Assembly: GCA_024274855.1 (NCBI GenBank)
Contig: JAJSAJ010000617.1
Span: forward strand, 1-21,892
Length of the DNA stretch: 21,892 bases
Direction of reading: 5' to 3'
Source: Planctomycetota bacterium
Lineage (GTDB): Bacteria; Planctomycetota; Planctomycetia; Pirellulales; Pirellulaceae
Shown here: piece by piece, positions 8,501 through 15,877 of the stretch
Layout of the letters: each line of letters opens with the position of its first letter
Position numbering within the stretch: position 1 is the stretch's first letter
Notes under the pieces: generated by a model
The model's database searches: none
What the model was told of the DNA's origin: nothing
What the model saw: only the letters and a program-made list of their open reading frames with translations
Made by a program: the position numbers and the translations under genes

Positions 8501-8784
8501 GTTGCACCGAGCGGCGCGACTGGCACCGGCAACGCGCCCAGCTTGAGACACGCAAAAAATGCAACGAGCACTTCCAGTCCCGGTTCGTAGACCAGCAATA
8601 CGGGTTCACCAAATCGCACCGTTCCGCAGTCGGCTAACCGTGCCGCCACGTAATTGCTGCGCTCGTTAAATCGGCGATAGGTATAGGAATCGGTAGTCTG
8701 GCCGGAGCTATCCAGGAAAGCATATAGTGGATCGCCTCCTTGCCGCTCAACCCATTTTTCCAGGCAAGTGACTATATTTTCCAA
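5527..8784 (-). CDS. Fatty-acyl-AMP ligase - ACP - thioester reductase fusion (A-ACP-R)
   Basis: A 1085-aa enzyme. Residues 1-575 are an adenylation domain with the phosphate loop TSGSTETPRG (176-185), WLPHYHDMGLIG (210-221, characteristic of fatty-acyl-AMP ligases), RTGD (437-440) and the catalytic Lys549 in TSSGK. About 580-650 is a carrier domain with attachment Ser606 in AGVDSLALVSL. After a Gln-rich linker (652-657), 704-1085 is an SDR-type thioester reductase with GATGFFG (710-716) and YAQTK (Tyr870, Lys874). Architecture and size resemble carboxylic acid reductases: activate an acid, load it on the carrier, release it as aldehyde or alcohol using NAD(P)H. There is no ketosynthase module, so it loads and releases but does not extend. 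It starts at a TTG (8782-8784), supported by a GGGGA box and an in-frame TGA 24 bp upstream. It lies 71 bp after the exporter gene. Confidence 0.93.
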   Translation of the reverse strand: MENIVTCLEKWVERQGGDPLYAFLDSSGQTTDSYTYRRFNERSNYVAARLADCGTVRFGEPVLLVYEPGLEVLVAFFACLKLGALPVPVAPLGATGFKGSKRKLLLVAADAGARVVLASKRCHDQVQNLGGNNGAKSVQLKDDALCSLQWIRTDAFQGEMSEFPNRVNPTMFLQYTSGSTETPRGVVVSHKNVICNGLATHNQQTVGISWLPHYHDMGLIGYYLNTLLAGGRLAAFSDFSLMRRPLLWLQTITKFRGTITSAPNFAYEYMLRKSVVSDEDLESLDLSSVRSMMNASEPVRCETMTRFADRFAQCGLARDAVTAAYGLAEATLAVSQGGRRQLTVNAELLRQNVLQIVTHSADRDESTRLASSGRPLDGLDVRIVNPRNRQRLDEDEIGEIWLRGGSKAMGYWKRPELSAAFFEAALVNGAVSGGYLRTGDLGFFHGGELFICGRLKDVMIFRGKNYYPHDIESVVQRALPSNRPGTVAAFAIECEDGSDALAIVAEIKPRWDSPDGERICEEIRRNCRLEVEVFAAVKPGSIARTSSGKIARFECRRRWLAGEMEVLASHRPAEGDLSQHVLQDVLECVNSPGSENLTLSEAGVDSLALVSLSLFIKKLYEARGNDASDELFDLKMLQTVRVGELKLMIDEFQQQQQLPVDTVRQVYSARRRSIERRETELMRQDVRLADDIAPCETFCSDSNGTVLLTGATGFFGGFLLDALLRLSNSNVDVVVRSHDVHHAPRRIESALQRIATRDVEVTEMLRRRIRVLPGDLAHPRLGLTKDHWERIRAQASAIYHCGATVDYVRPYEALRKANVQGTEEALRLACEGREKSFHLISTTFIFGWSAPRNLLESDTNPDMQELDFGYAQTKWVAEQLVFEAARRGLKVNVFRPSLLTASRGGHYVQRDITVRVLSYMIRHGIAVDIENQVSFLPADVAADNLVAVSQLATSEDALANTYHLTADDYYSFPVVTETITRQFGYGFRYLDINSFVEHINRHCTKDDLLYPLVPFFNTNFRKLDRMRHKRYDNQQYRTSREQSGSSCPEPPLDETVAAIVEFLQRKQLIPASPRHVTTAKTDGME

Positions 8785-8855
8785 TGCTGTCCCCAGTCGT
8801 TGTTTTCAAGCGGCATTCATGAACCCCATTCATCATAGTCCCAAAGAGGGGGGCG

Positions 8856-11168
8856 TCAACTATCGGAGTCGCCAACCGGTGTGCGGCCGCTCTCGAGACG
8901 CTTCGGCTTGCTTTTTCGTCCGAAATATCTGCCGAGCGGGCTAGCAAGGATCGCCGGCAACAGGACCAGATCGCCGGGCAACGCAGTCGCCAGAAGGAGG
9001 AAAATGAGCACGGCAAACCGGCGAGTTGGAACAAAGGCGCTTTGCACGAGCACCAGAATCCCGAGTCCGCATATCAGCGTTGTCTGGACCATCGCCGGGG
9101 CACAGCGGCGGAACGTCTCGCGAATAGCCTCGCACCGAGCAAGGCCTTGGTCCATCGCTCGCGTGTACCACTTCAAGAAGTGCAACGTGTCATCCACGGC
9201 AATTCCCAGGGCCACACTAGCTGTCAGAACCGAACCGACATCCACTTTCCACCCGCACCAGCCCAGCCCACCGAAGACGATAACGACCGGTGCAACATTG
9301 GGAATCATCGCTAACACTCCCGCTCGAATGTCACGCAGCAGGACCATCATTAGCGGACAAATCAACACAACTGCAAGGACGAAGCTCTTGAGTAAATCGC
9401 TCAGCAATAGTTCCTGCGCCGTTTCGATCATGGGCAGGAGTCCCGTATGGCTGATCGAAACGTGCGTCATCTCCTCGTCGGTCCTGGCGACCGTCTCGTC
9501 GATCGAACTCAAGACTTTTCGCGCAAGACTCGCGTAGTCCGAAGTGTGTAACGTCGGAACACGGGCACTAATCCGCCATAGCTGTGCTCCGATCATTTGT
9601 GCAACGAGTCTCTCATCCAAGAGCTCGGGCAAGCTCGCTTCCAACCGACCTCGAAAGACCGTACGGCGAATCACTCCGCGAGCCCCACCGCGCAAAGGCA
9701 ATTTCGGTAGAAACGTGGCCGCTGAAACGGTACAGGCTACCTCCGGAATCCGCCGAATCGCCCGCGCCACGCGGCTCACTAGCCGAACGCGCTCGAAAAG
9801 ATCGCGTCGACATGCCTCGTCAAAGCGAACAATCACTTCAATGGTGCCGAGTGGTCCAATCTGCTCCTCGATCCATCGATAATTACGGACTAAGTCCGTA
9901 TCGGACCGAAACATGCTCTCGATCTTCACCGTCGTCCGCGTGTATTTCAGCCCGTATCCAACAACGAACATTATCAGGAGCGTTGCCGCCATCAGGCTTC
10001 GGTGATATCGAATCACGAAGTCCGGTAACCGCTGCGTAAGCCACCGCCGTATCGGCCCGATAGGCCGATCTGCCGGTTTACGATCCATGCCGCGAGCCTT
10101 GCCACGAGGCCAAAGCTCCAGTGATGAAGGCACGAACAGTAGCATGACTCCCAACGCAATCATCAAGCACCCGGCCGAGTAGTATCCAAATTCGCGTATC
10201 GGTGCAATCTGACTCACTCCCAACGATGCAAGTCCAATTGATGTCGAGACAGCCGCGAGCAAACAAGGCTGCCAGCCCACACGAATCGCCCGCCAACCGG
10301 CTCCTCGCCGACCATGCTCTTGCACGGCGTCTTGATAGTAGTTCGCCAGATGCACCGATCCAGAGACGGTCAAGACATAGACAAGTGCTGGAGCCACAAT
10401 CAGCACCGCGCTCAGATGGGCACCCGTATAGTATACGATCGCCATCGTCAATAGCCGGCAGTAGCCGGCGGCGAGCCCGATCACCACAATCAACTGAAAG
10501 CTACGGAGACAGAACCAAGCCACGATCAAGGTGATCACGGCGGCCTGCATCGTATAGCCTCGCACCGACCGCTCGCTTTCAATATCCATCACAAACGCAT
10601 CGTACGCCGCACCGCCCATGCGAAGTTCGTCCGACGTTAGATCACACGTCGCGGCAGCCACACGCTCGATCGCTTGGATCACGCGTTTCTGAGTACCCTG
10701 CCCAAGATTTGTCAGCCTAATGATCGCGCATGTCGTTTGCTGATCAGCACCGACGACAAATCCAGTCAATCGCCGAAGGGCGTCTCGCCGCCTAAGATCA
10801 AGCGGCTCGGAAGTCAAACGATCCATGAGACGCTGGCCCGTTATGATCTCTTCGATCAGCCGATCTTCCTCGCGGTTTGCATCCGGCCCCAACTCGCGCA
10901 TCAAGGCCAAGGCGAATCGTTCCAGACGCGGGTCTTCCAGCGTACAACCGATCCAAGAGACTAAGCCCGAATCGTCGGCACCGAAGTGTTGCAGAAATAA
11001 TTCATACCGAGCCCGCTCAGGGTGTCGATCTGGAAGCCACTGCGTCAGCCCGGACGTGTCGCAGTCCACGGCTCGGGAACCGGGAATGACCCACAAAAGC
11101 GTTGCCGCGAGAAACAACGGCGTCAAAGCGGCAAGGGGCAATCGCCTCGAAACGTCCATCTTGTCCAC
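8856..11168 (-). CDS. RND/MMPL-type exporter, 12 transmembrane segments
   Basis: A 770-aa inner-membrane protein with the duplicated RND layout. TM1 is at 10-29, then a periplasmic loop of about 175 residues, five TMs at about 206-347 and TM7 at 390-408. A second loop of about 180 residues is followed by five TMs at 590-740. GIAVDD (655-660) matches the conserved acidic proton-relay segment in the second TM block. At 770 aa it has the size of MMPL/HpnN-like lipid exporters rather than drug pumps of about 1000 aa, and no periplasmic adaptor gene is adjacent. It probably moves the lipid or polyene product of the cluster, as RND proteins do in hopanoid and aryl-polyene loci (inference). The start is uncertain: GTG at 11168 or ATG at 11159, three codons apart. 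It lies 196 bp after the OleD-like gene. Confidence 0.9.
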   Translation of the reverse strand: MDKMDVSRRLPLAALTPLFLAATLLWVIPGSRAVDCDTSGLTQWLPDRHPERARYELFLQHFGADDSGLVSWIGCTLEDPRLERFALALMRELGPDANREEDRLIEEIITGQRLMDRLTSEPLDLRRRDALRRLTGFVVGADQQTTCAIIRLTNLGQGTQKRVIQAIERVAAATCDLTSDELRMGGAAYDAFVMDIESERSVRGYTMQAAVITLIVAWFCLRSFQLIVVIGLAAGYCRLLTMAIVYYTGAHLSAVLIVAPALVYVLTVSGSVHLANYYQDAVQEHGRRGAGWRAIRVGWQPCLLAAVSTSIGLASLGVSQIAPIREFGYYSAGCLMIALGVMLLFVPSSLELWPRGKARGMDRKPADRPIGPIRRWLTQRLPDFVIRYHRSLMAATLLIMFVVGYGLKYTRTTVKIESMFRSDTDLVRNYRWIEEQIGPLGTIEVIVRFDEACRRDLFERVRLVSRVARAIRRIPEVACTVSAATFLPKLPLRGGARGVIRRTVFRGRLEASLPELLDERLVAQMIGAQLWRISARVPTLHTSDYASLARKVLSSIDETVARTDEEMTHVSISHTGLLPMIETAQELLLSDLLKSFVLAVVLICPLMMVLLRDIRAGVLAMIPNVAPVVIVFGGLGWCGWKVDVGSVLTASVALGIAVDDTLHFLKWYTRAMDQGLARCEAIRETFRRCAPAMVQTTLICGLGILVLVQSAFVPTRRFAVLIFLLLATALPGDLVLLPAILASPLGRYFGRKSKPKRLESGRTPVGDSDS

Positions 11169-11364
11169 CGTTCTCTATCGAGCTCTTACACAGAACTCTC
11201 CTAGTCGCAATGGCAACCAGGAAGCCTGTTCCAATGTTTCCATTGTGGAAAAGAAAAAACGCAAAAGACTGCTCCACGCAAGACTGTACCCGTCCGCTCA
11301 TCAAATTACAACCAATCGCCGATCGAACGGCCGTCCACAACAGACCGAAATGGCTGCTCATCGA

Positions 11365-12384
11365 TCACTCTTCGCGACTCGAACAATCTGAGCGGTCCAC
11401 CTTCAACCATTGTTCCAGACGCCTCATTCCCTCCTCGGTTGAAACACGTGGCGCGTAGCCGAAATCATCGCGTGCACGTCGGATGTTAAATAAGTGCGAC
11501 TTGGCCAACTGGGCGGCCAGGAATCGAGTCATCGGAGGTTCGCGCGTCAGACGCAACAGGCCATAACCAAGTTCAAGACAATAGCCCAAGTGCCACGCCG
11601 AATTAAACGAGATGTGCTTGTCAACCGGCGACAGACCGGCCAGTGTCAGGATCTGGTTGATCCATTGCCAACAATTCACCGGTTCGCCCTGGCTGATAAA
11701 ATAGGCACGACCGGCCACCGGCGAGTCAGGGACCAGTGCCTCGGCCGCCATCAAATGGGCTTCGGCTGCGTTTTCGACATAAATCATATCCACGCGATTC
11801 GTGCGCTCTCCAACTCGTCGAAGTCGTCCAATCCGAGCACGCGCGATCAGACGGGGCACAAGATGCGGATCCTCCGGCCCCCAAATCAGATGAGGTCGCA
11901 GAGCACATGTCGTCAGATCGCCGACACGATTAGCCTGCAGCACAGATTGCTCGGCTAACGCTTTTGAGTGCGGGTAGTGACACAACCACCGGCTAGCATA
12001 CGGAATCGACTCGTCGACATCACATTGATCACCCGCGTCAAATGTCACACTCGGACTGCTTGTATAGACCAGCTTGGCAACATGGTGCTCACGGCACCCC
12101 GCGATCACGTTTCGCGTTCCCTCGGTATTGATTCCGAAGAACTGATTCCAAGATCCCCAGATTCCGGCAATAGCCGCCGTGTGAAACACAACGTCCATCC
12201 CCTCGCACGCCCGCGATACGGCGGCCACATCCCGCACGTCACCCAGTCTCTGTTCGACGCCTAATTGTTGAAGCGAGGAATACGACCGGCGTGAAAACAC
12301 GCGTACGCAATCCCCACGCGATATAAGCCGGCGCACCAGGTACTTCCCAAGAAATCCGCCGCCGCCTGTTACTAGAGCCTTCAC
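11365..12384 (-). CDS. NAD(P)-dependent epimerase/3-beta-HSD-family reductase, OleD-like
   Basis: A 339-aa extended short-chain dehydrogenase. The Rossmann motif GGGGFLG is at residues 7-13, the catalytic Ser in YTSSPSV at 109-110, and Tyr137 and Lys141 in HYPHSKALAEQ. The overall pattern (VYTSSPSV, HYP-SKA-AEQ-VLQAN) resembles OleD, which reduces 2-alkyl-3-ketoacids in bacterial long-chain olefin synthesis, and the 3-beta-hydroxysteroid dehydrogenase family. The frame is open upstream to 12573, but the added 63 residues are Arg-rich and unlike any family N-terminus. I therefore start at the GTG at 12382-12384, with AAGGG about 8 bp upstream, which puts the Rossmann strand at the start. No OleA or OleB is visible in this window, so a full olefin pathway is not shown; it may act as a ketoreductase for the neighbouring lipid genes. 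Confidence 0.85.
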   Translation of the reverse strand: MKALVTGGGGFLGKYLVRRLISRGDCVRVFSRRSYSSLQQLGVEQRLGDVRDVAAVSRACEGMDVVFHTAAIAGIWGSWNQFFGINTEGTRNVIAGCREHHVAKLVYTSSPSVTFDAGDQCDVDESIPYASRWLCHYPHSKALAEQSVLQANRVGDLTTCALRPHLIWGPEDPHLVPRLIARARIGRLRRVGERTNRVDMIYVENAAEAHLMAAEALVPDSPVAGRAYFISQGEPVNCWQWINQILTLAGLSPVDKHISFNSAWHLGYCLELGYGLLRLTREPPMTRFLAAQLAKSHLFNIRRARDDFGYAPRVSTEEGMRRLEQWLKVDRSDCSSREE

Positions 12385-12759
12385 GTTTCGCGCCCTTGCA
12401 TATCCCGCCCCACCAACGTCAACAACTGAAAAGCTTCGTCTCAGAACCCGAATAAACCGTCTTTCCGGCAGAACGAAGCTCCCGCTTTGGGCGAAGACCC
12501 GGCCAACTGACAGACAAAATGCCGCAATCAACTCGGGCTGCTCAGCCGATTCCAAACGCCAACTCGCGGTCATGCCGCCAACAAAAACAAGAACGCGCCC
12601 GTCGTCTTATCCGTTAGGATTCGCCAATCAATAACTGTCGCACTCTTCCGCGTACAGACCCCCATGGGCTCGCCCCATGGGTGAATCAGTCTCACAACTA
12701 AGGAGGATCGCCGCACGAACGCCCCTCAGTAAACGCGACAACAATTGATCTGCCGGTCC
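12385..12759. other. 375-bp spacer between batE-like and OleD-like genes
   Basis: It separates the Bat block from the lipid block. Its right part (12633-12741) is a copy of the dispersed repeat family described separately. The left part (12385-12632) holds only an Arg-rich open extension of the OleD-like frame, with no clear promoter, RNA gene or terminator that I can see. Confidence 0.5.
12633..12741. repeat. Dispersed repeat copy 1 (68-bp core plus 41-bp flank)
   Basis: The core (12633-12700) matches the 68-bp units at 13770-13905 at about 90% (roughly seven differences by eye). It includes GTACAGACCCCCATGGGCTC and GGGTGAATCAGTCT. The following 41 bp (AGGAGGATCGCCGCACGAAC onward) match the sequence after the second tandem unit with two differences. 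Two CCCATGGG boxes about 4-5 nt apart can form a hairpin. It ends about 18 bp short of the batE-like stop codon. Confidence 0.85.
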
Positions 12760-13668
12760 TTAATCTTCAATTCGCTCAATCGTCGTGTTCGGTACCCAAC
12801 CAGTCAGGCCACTCGGCAATCCAATTTCCGACCAGCGGTCCCGTTGTTCAATCAACAAGGCTTCCACACCGCTCGGCAACGGCTTCACCAGACTCGACGC
12901 GGAGTTTTCAGAATTGGCCACATGAAGAACGGTCTCCTGGGTAATCACGACGCCGCGGTTCTGACGCCAGTCGCTATTCCACAACAGGAAAAGGGTGTGC
13001 CCCCCCCAGACGAGCATCAGCAGGAACCAGACCAGCAACGACAAAAACCCCAGATTACGGACAACAGGATAGCCCCAAGCGACGCCGATCGCCAGTAAGA
13101 GTGAGGCGAGTGCAAAACCGACAGCGCCATAGATCAGTATTTCACCACGCGTCAGCCACGAACGCCAAAAGAAGAACGAATCGATCAGAGAGTGCGATTG
13201 GTCATGCCGAATCCACTTTGGCAATAACGTGCGAGCGTATGCCAAATTCTGACGTGCCGCCACGTCGCGGGGATTCAGACACAACGCATGACGGTAAGCG
13301 GCGATCGCCGGCCCAAATCGCTCCCCCTGCAAAGCCGCATTACCAAGATTGACGTAGAGTCCCGAACTGACGACACCCCCACCTTGTCCTTCACGCTCGA
13401 TCGCCTGCCGAAACAACTGTTCAGCTCGACGAAACTTCAGCAGCCTCGCATCTCGATCTTTCGTTTCCATCGCCGCCGAATATTCGTCAATCGCCTTTTG
13501 AATGGTCTCTCGACGGTCCGCCGCGCTCACGATCCCAACCGAAAGCAACAACAGAAAGACTGCGCCGACCGTTCCAGCGCACTCGATCGGTGCAAACGCT
13601 CCGTTCAGCAGGAACATGCCCACGTCCCGAGCACGACTAGCGGCTTGAAACACCAGAACCTGCTCCAT
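12760..13668 (-). CDS. batE: BatE-like TPR and SH3-domain membrane protein
   Basis: A 302-aa protein. An N-terminal signal or anchor segment (about 33-50, AVFLLLLSVGIVSA) precedes a TPR region (about 65-150, with YVNLGNAALQGERFGPAIAA and LNPRDVAARQNLAYA). Two TM helices follow (about 178-198 and 204-230), then a C-terminal SH3-like domain (about 235-300, DRWSEIGLPSGLTGWVPNTT). This is the BatE layout, and it sits at the end of the Bat block as expected. BatE proteins are thought to support a vWA-containing envelope complex with BatA, B and D. The frame is open to a GTG at 13761, but I start at the ATG 13666-13668, preceded by AAGGG. A shorter start at 13617, closer to the signal segment, is also possible. 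The gene is flanked by directly repeated copies of one repeat family, which is unusual within an operon. Confidence 0.8.
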   Translation of the reverse strand: MEQVLVFQAASRARDVGMFLLNGAFAPIECAGTVGAVFLLLLSVGIVSAADRRETIQKAIDEYSAAMETKDRDARLLKFRRAEQLFRQAIEREGQGGGVVSSGLYVNLGNAALQGERFGPAIAAYRHALCLNPRDVAARQNLAYARTLLPKWIRHDQSHSLIDSFFFWRSWLTRGEILIYGAVGFALASLLLAIGVAWGYPVVRNLGFLSLLVWFLLMLVWGGHTLFLLWNSDWRQNRGVVITQETVLHVANSENSASSLVKPLPSGVEALLIEQRDRWSEIGLPSGLTGWVPNTTIERIED

Positions 13669-13769
13669 CGACAACTGCCCTTCGTCTTGTTCCGCCACTT
13701 CGTCTCCTCCGCGACAGTGTTCGCCCACATCATACAGCCCAGTCCAACGCGGAACCGACACGACTGTTT

Positions 13770-13837
13770 AGCTGCCGCACTCGTCCCCGTACAGACCCCC
13801 ATGGGCTCGTCCCACGGGTGAATCAGTCTCGCAGCTA
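13770..13837. repeat. 68-bp tandem repeat, unit A
   Basis: The first of two head-to-tail 68-bp units. With the two preceding T's it starts TTAGCTGC and ends GCAGCTAA, a perfect 8-bp terminal inverted repeat. It carries CCCATGGG and a variant CCCACGGG box 5 nt apart (CTCGT between). It differs from unit B at one base (13815, C versus T), which interrupts the second palindromic box. Confidence 0.9.
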
Positions 13838-13905
13838 AGCTGCCGCACTCGTCCCCGTACAGACCCCCATGGGCTCGTCCCATGGGTGAATCAGTCTCGC
13901 AGCTA
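13838..13905. repeat. 68-bp tandem repeat, unit B (dispersed repeat copy with flank to 13946)
   Basis: Identical to unit A except at 13883. Both internal CCCATGGG boxes are intact and can pair around a CTCGT loop. The ends TTAGCTGC and GCAGCTAA are inverted. Similarity to the copy at 12633-12741 continues past the unit through AGGAGGATCGCCGCACGAAC to about 13946, so the original element was longer than 68 bp and the tandem unit looks like a later internal duplication. Confidence 0.9.
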
Positions 13906-14053
13906 AGGAGGATCGCCGCACGAACGCCCCCGAGTAAACGCGACAAATTGATTTGAAGTTCCTTATAGAGCAGAAGTTAATCATTTTGAGTCAAGTTTAG
14001 CGATCAACGGGAGCGGGCCTGCCAGATTCGACCGGCTGATCACATTGCCCTCT

Positions 14054-15877
14054 TTATGTTGTCGCCATTTCTCTGACAATTCCCAGAGCCCGATCAACAA
14101 CTTCTGAAATCTCGACATCGGTCACGTCGTCCGGTGCATAGATCATATTATCACATATACCAACGAGCTCATTCAATTCGCTTCGCCGAGGCGTTTCGAG
14201 CTCGGCAATGATCCGTCTCAAAGACTTGGCGATTTGGTCAGCCGCTTCGCGCCGCGCCAGAGTCCGCGCCGCAATGAGCTGTTTCTCTGTTTGTCTAATC
14301 GCGTTTTTCTTGCGGATAACCTCGGTGTCCCTCCCGATATGACGGCGTATCAGCAGACTGCCGATGATCATCGACAGTCCGAGCACATAGATCAAGATTG
14401 CCATGGTCACTGGTCGCGGACGGGTTCGCAGGTTAGGCAGCAGTCTTTCCATATCCGTTTCAATCGCCAAGTTGACGCCCGATAGCTGCAAACTCTTGCT
14501 GCCGGAAGTTCGGTTATCGGAGACTGGTTCCCTATCCGACCCGGTCGGCTCCGATCCGCCATCCTTCTGGTTCGATGACGATACTACGTCATTCGCTGAG
14601 ATCACGCGGGTTTTCATGACTTGCAGTGCGATCGGTCTCGACTCTTTGGTCTGAAACGTCTCTTGTTTGGGATCAAACCATGAAAACGCAACAGGAGGTA
14701 TCTGCGTGACGGACGTACTCTTTACCCGAACACTCAGCTTAAACTGCTTCGTGTTGGCGTTGACGTGTCCCGCAACCTGCTCCGAGGGCACCTGAAACAG
14801 ATCTGGAGACCAGCCCACACTCGCCGTCAATGGTGGCAGTGAAATGCCCTCGAGGTTACCGTCCCCCCGCACGGTGACCGTCAACGCGATCGGGTCGCCC
14901 ACACGGACAACCGACCGGTTTGCCGACACATCGATGGAGAATCCAGTTCCGACGGCACCGGCAAAACTGTCCGGGCGATCCCGACTAGGTATTGGCTTGA
15001 CAAGAATATCGATCGGTTTGCCCGCGGCGACAATGGGCCTACTTCGGCGAGGGCTCAAATCGCCGAACAAATCACGCCGCCACTCGGTAACTCGTTGTGT
15101 CCGGCAAGTAATTGGGATCGATGTGAACTGGCCAACCGTATCCGGTACGAGTGTCCGCGTCGCCGTCAGCACGAACGCCTCATGACCATCGATCTTTTTC
15201 CGAACCACCTTGGCGTCAATCGCTACCTCGCCCTTGGCGGTTGCCAGCGTAAGCGCCGTCCGGGTCCGCGCCGGCTTGTCCTCGAATTGAAACTGATCGA
15301 ACAACGGCGAGCGAATTTCCAGATTGGAAAACGCGTACTGCACGGTATTCATGTCTCCGACAAAAGACCAGGTGATCGAAATCGGCACTTTCTGACCAAC
15401 ATAGACCTTGGTTTCTGGGATCACGAGCGCAATCTGCATGTCGGGATCAGCTTGCAGCTTGCCGAACCGAAACGTTGCTCCCTCGACGGACTGGACCTTT
15501 CCGCCGACCGTAACATCAAACGGACCGACCGAGAACTCTCCTTCGCGACTGGCGGTCAGCACGAAACTGAACTGATAATCGACTGATTCACTGTTCGTTG
15601 TTCGCCCATTGATGATCTGGGTCATACTCTGTACCGACCGGCCCATCTGCGGTCCTTGCATCGCCAGGGCGTCCGGAGCCTTGCCATGCAACTTACAGGC
15701 AACCTTCGTGTCCCCGTCAACACCTCGGACCAGCACCTGGACAACAACCGGCTGACCAACATAGTAGGGTGCCGGTTGACGCGCGAAACGAATCGTCTGT
15801 GCGGCGACGTTCCCAGGGCTGAACGCCCACAAGACAACTAGGGCTGCGAGCAGCAATGTGCTTACTTTTTTTGTCAT
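14054..15877 (-). CDS. batD: BatD family protein (oxygen-tolerance/aerotolerance)
   Basis: A 607-aa protein. It begins with a signal peptide (MTKKVSTLLLAALVVLWAFS, cleavage near AAQ). A large periplasmic part of Ig-like beta repeats follows (YYVGQPVVVQVLV; FSFVLTASREGEFSVGPFDV; VRVGDPIALTVTVRGDGNLE), the pattern of the BatD family. One TM is at about 490-510 (MAILIYVLGLSMIIGSLL), then a basic, helical cytoplasmic tail of about 95 residues. BatD is the large periplasmic partner of the BatA/BatB vWA proteins; the complex has been linked to stress resistance, but its molecular task is not settled. The open frame extends to 16165, but the upstream part is low-complexity and runs through the palindromic repeat at 16030-16110, so I start at the ATG 15875-15877 that opens the signal peptide. 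It lies 370 bp from the BatB-BatC gene. Confidence 0.88.
   Translation of the reverse strand: MTKKVSTLLLAALVVLWAFSPGNVAAQTIRFARQPAPYYVGQPVVVQVLVRGVDGDTKVACKLHGKAPDALAMQGPQMGRSVQSMTQIINGRTTNSESVDYQFSFVLTASREGEFSVGPFDVTVGGKVQSVEGATFRFGKLQADPDMQIALVIPETKVYVGQKVPISITWSFVGDMNTVQYAFSNLEIRSPLFDQFQFEDKPARTRTALTLATAKGEVAIDAKVVRKKIDGHEAFVLTATRTLVPDTVGQFTSIPITCRTQRVTEWRRDLFGDLSPRRSRPIVAAGKPIDILVKPIPSRDRPDSFAGAVGTGFSIDVSANRSVVRVGDPIALTVTVRGDGNLEGISLPPLTASVGWSPDLFQVPSEQVAGHVNANTKQFKLSVRVKSTSVTQIPPVAFSWFDPKQETFQTKESRPIALQVMKTRVISANDVVSSSNQKDGGSEPTGSDREPVSDNRTSGSKSLQLSGVNLAIETDMERLLPNLRTRPRPVTMAILIYVLGLSMIIGSLLIRRHIGRDTEVIRKKNAIRQTEKQLIAARTLARREAADQIAKSLRRIIAELETPRRSELNELVGICDNMIYAPDDVTDVEISEVVDRALGIVREMATT

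Larger units (their letters stand above)
13669..14053. other. 385-bp spacer between batD and the batE-like gene
   Basis: It contains two tandem 68-bp repeat units (13770-13905) plus a shared flank to 13946. The remaining part next to batD (13947-14053) is AT-richer; a TTGACT and a TATAAG box exist on the minus strand but 21 bp apart, too far for a standard promoter. No convincing small gene is present: minus-strand frames that cross the units are open only because of the repeat. Confidence 0.5.

Noticed and set aside
12385..12573. N-terminal extension of the OleD-like protein by 63 residues
   Set aside because: Arg-rich and unlike family N-termini; the Rossmann strand should lie at the very start, as it does from the GTG at 12384.
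13770..13905. CRISPR array
   Set aside because: Only two adjacent units with no spacers between them and terminal inverted repeats; it is a tandem duplication, not a repeat-spacer array.
13605..13946. Minus-strand ORF running through the 68-bp units, giving a repeated peptide
   Set aside because: Open only because the repeat unit has no stop in that frame; it overlaps the batE-like start region and has no ribosome-binding site.
13962..13994. Promoter upstream of the batE-like gene (TTGACT and TATAAG on the minus strand)
   Set aside because: The boxes are 21 bp apart, well outside the usual 16-18 bp spacing.
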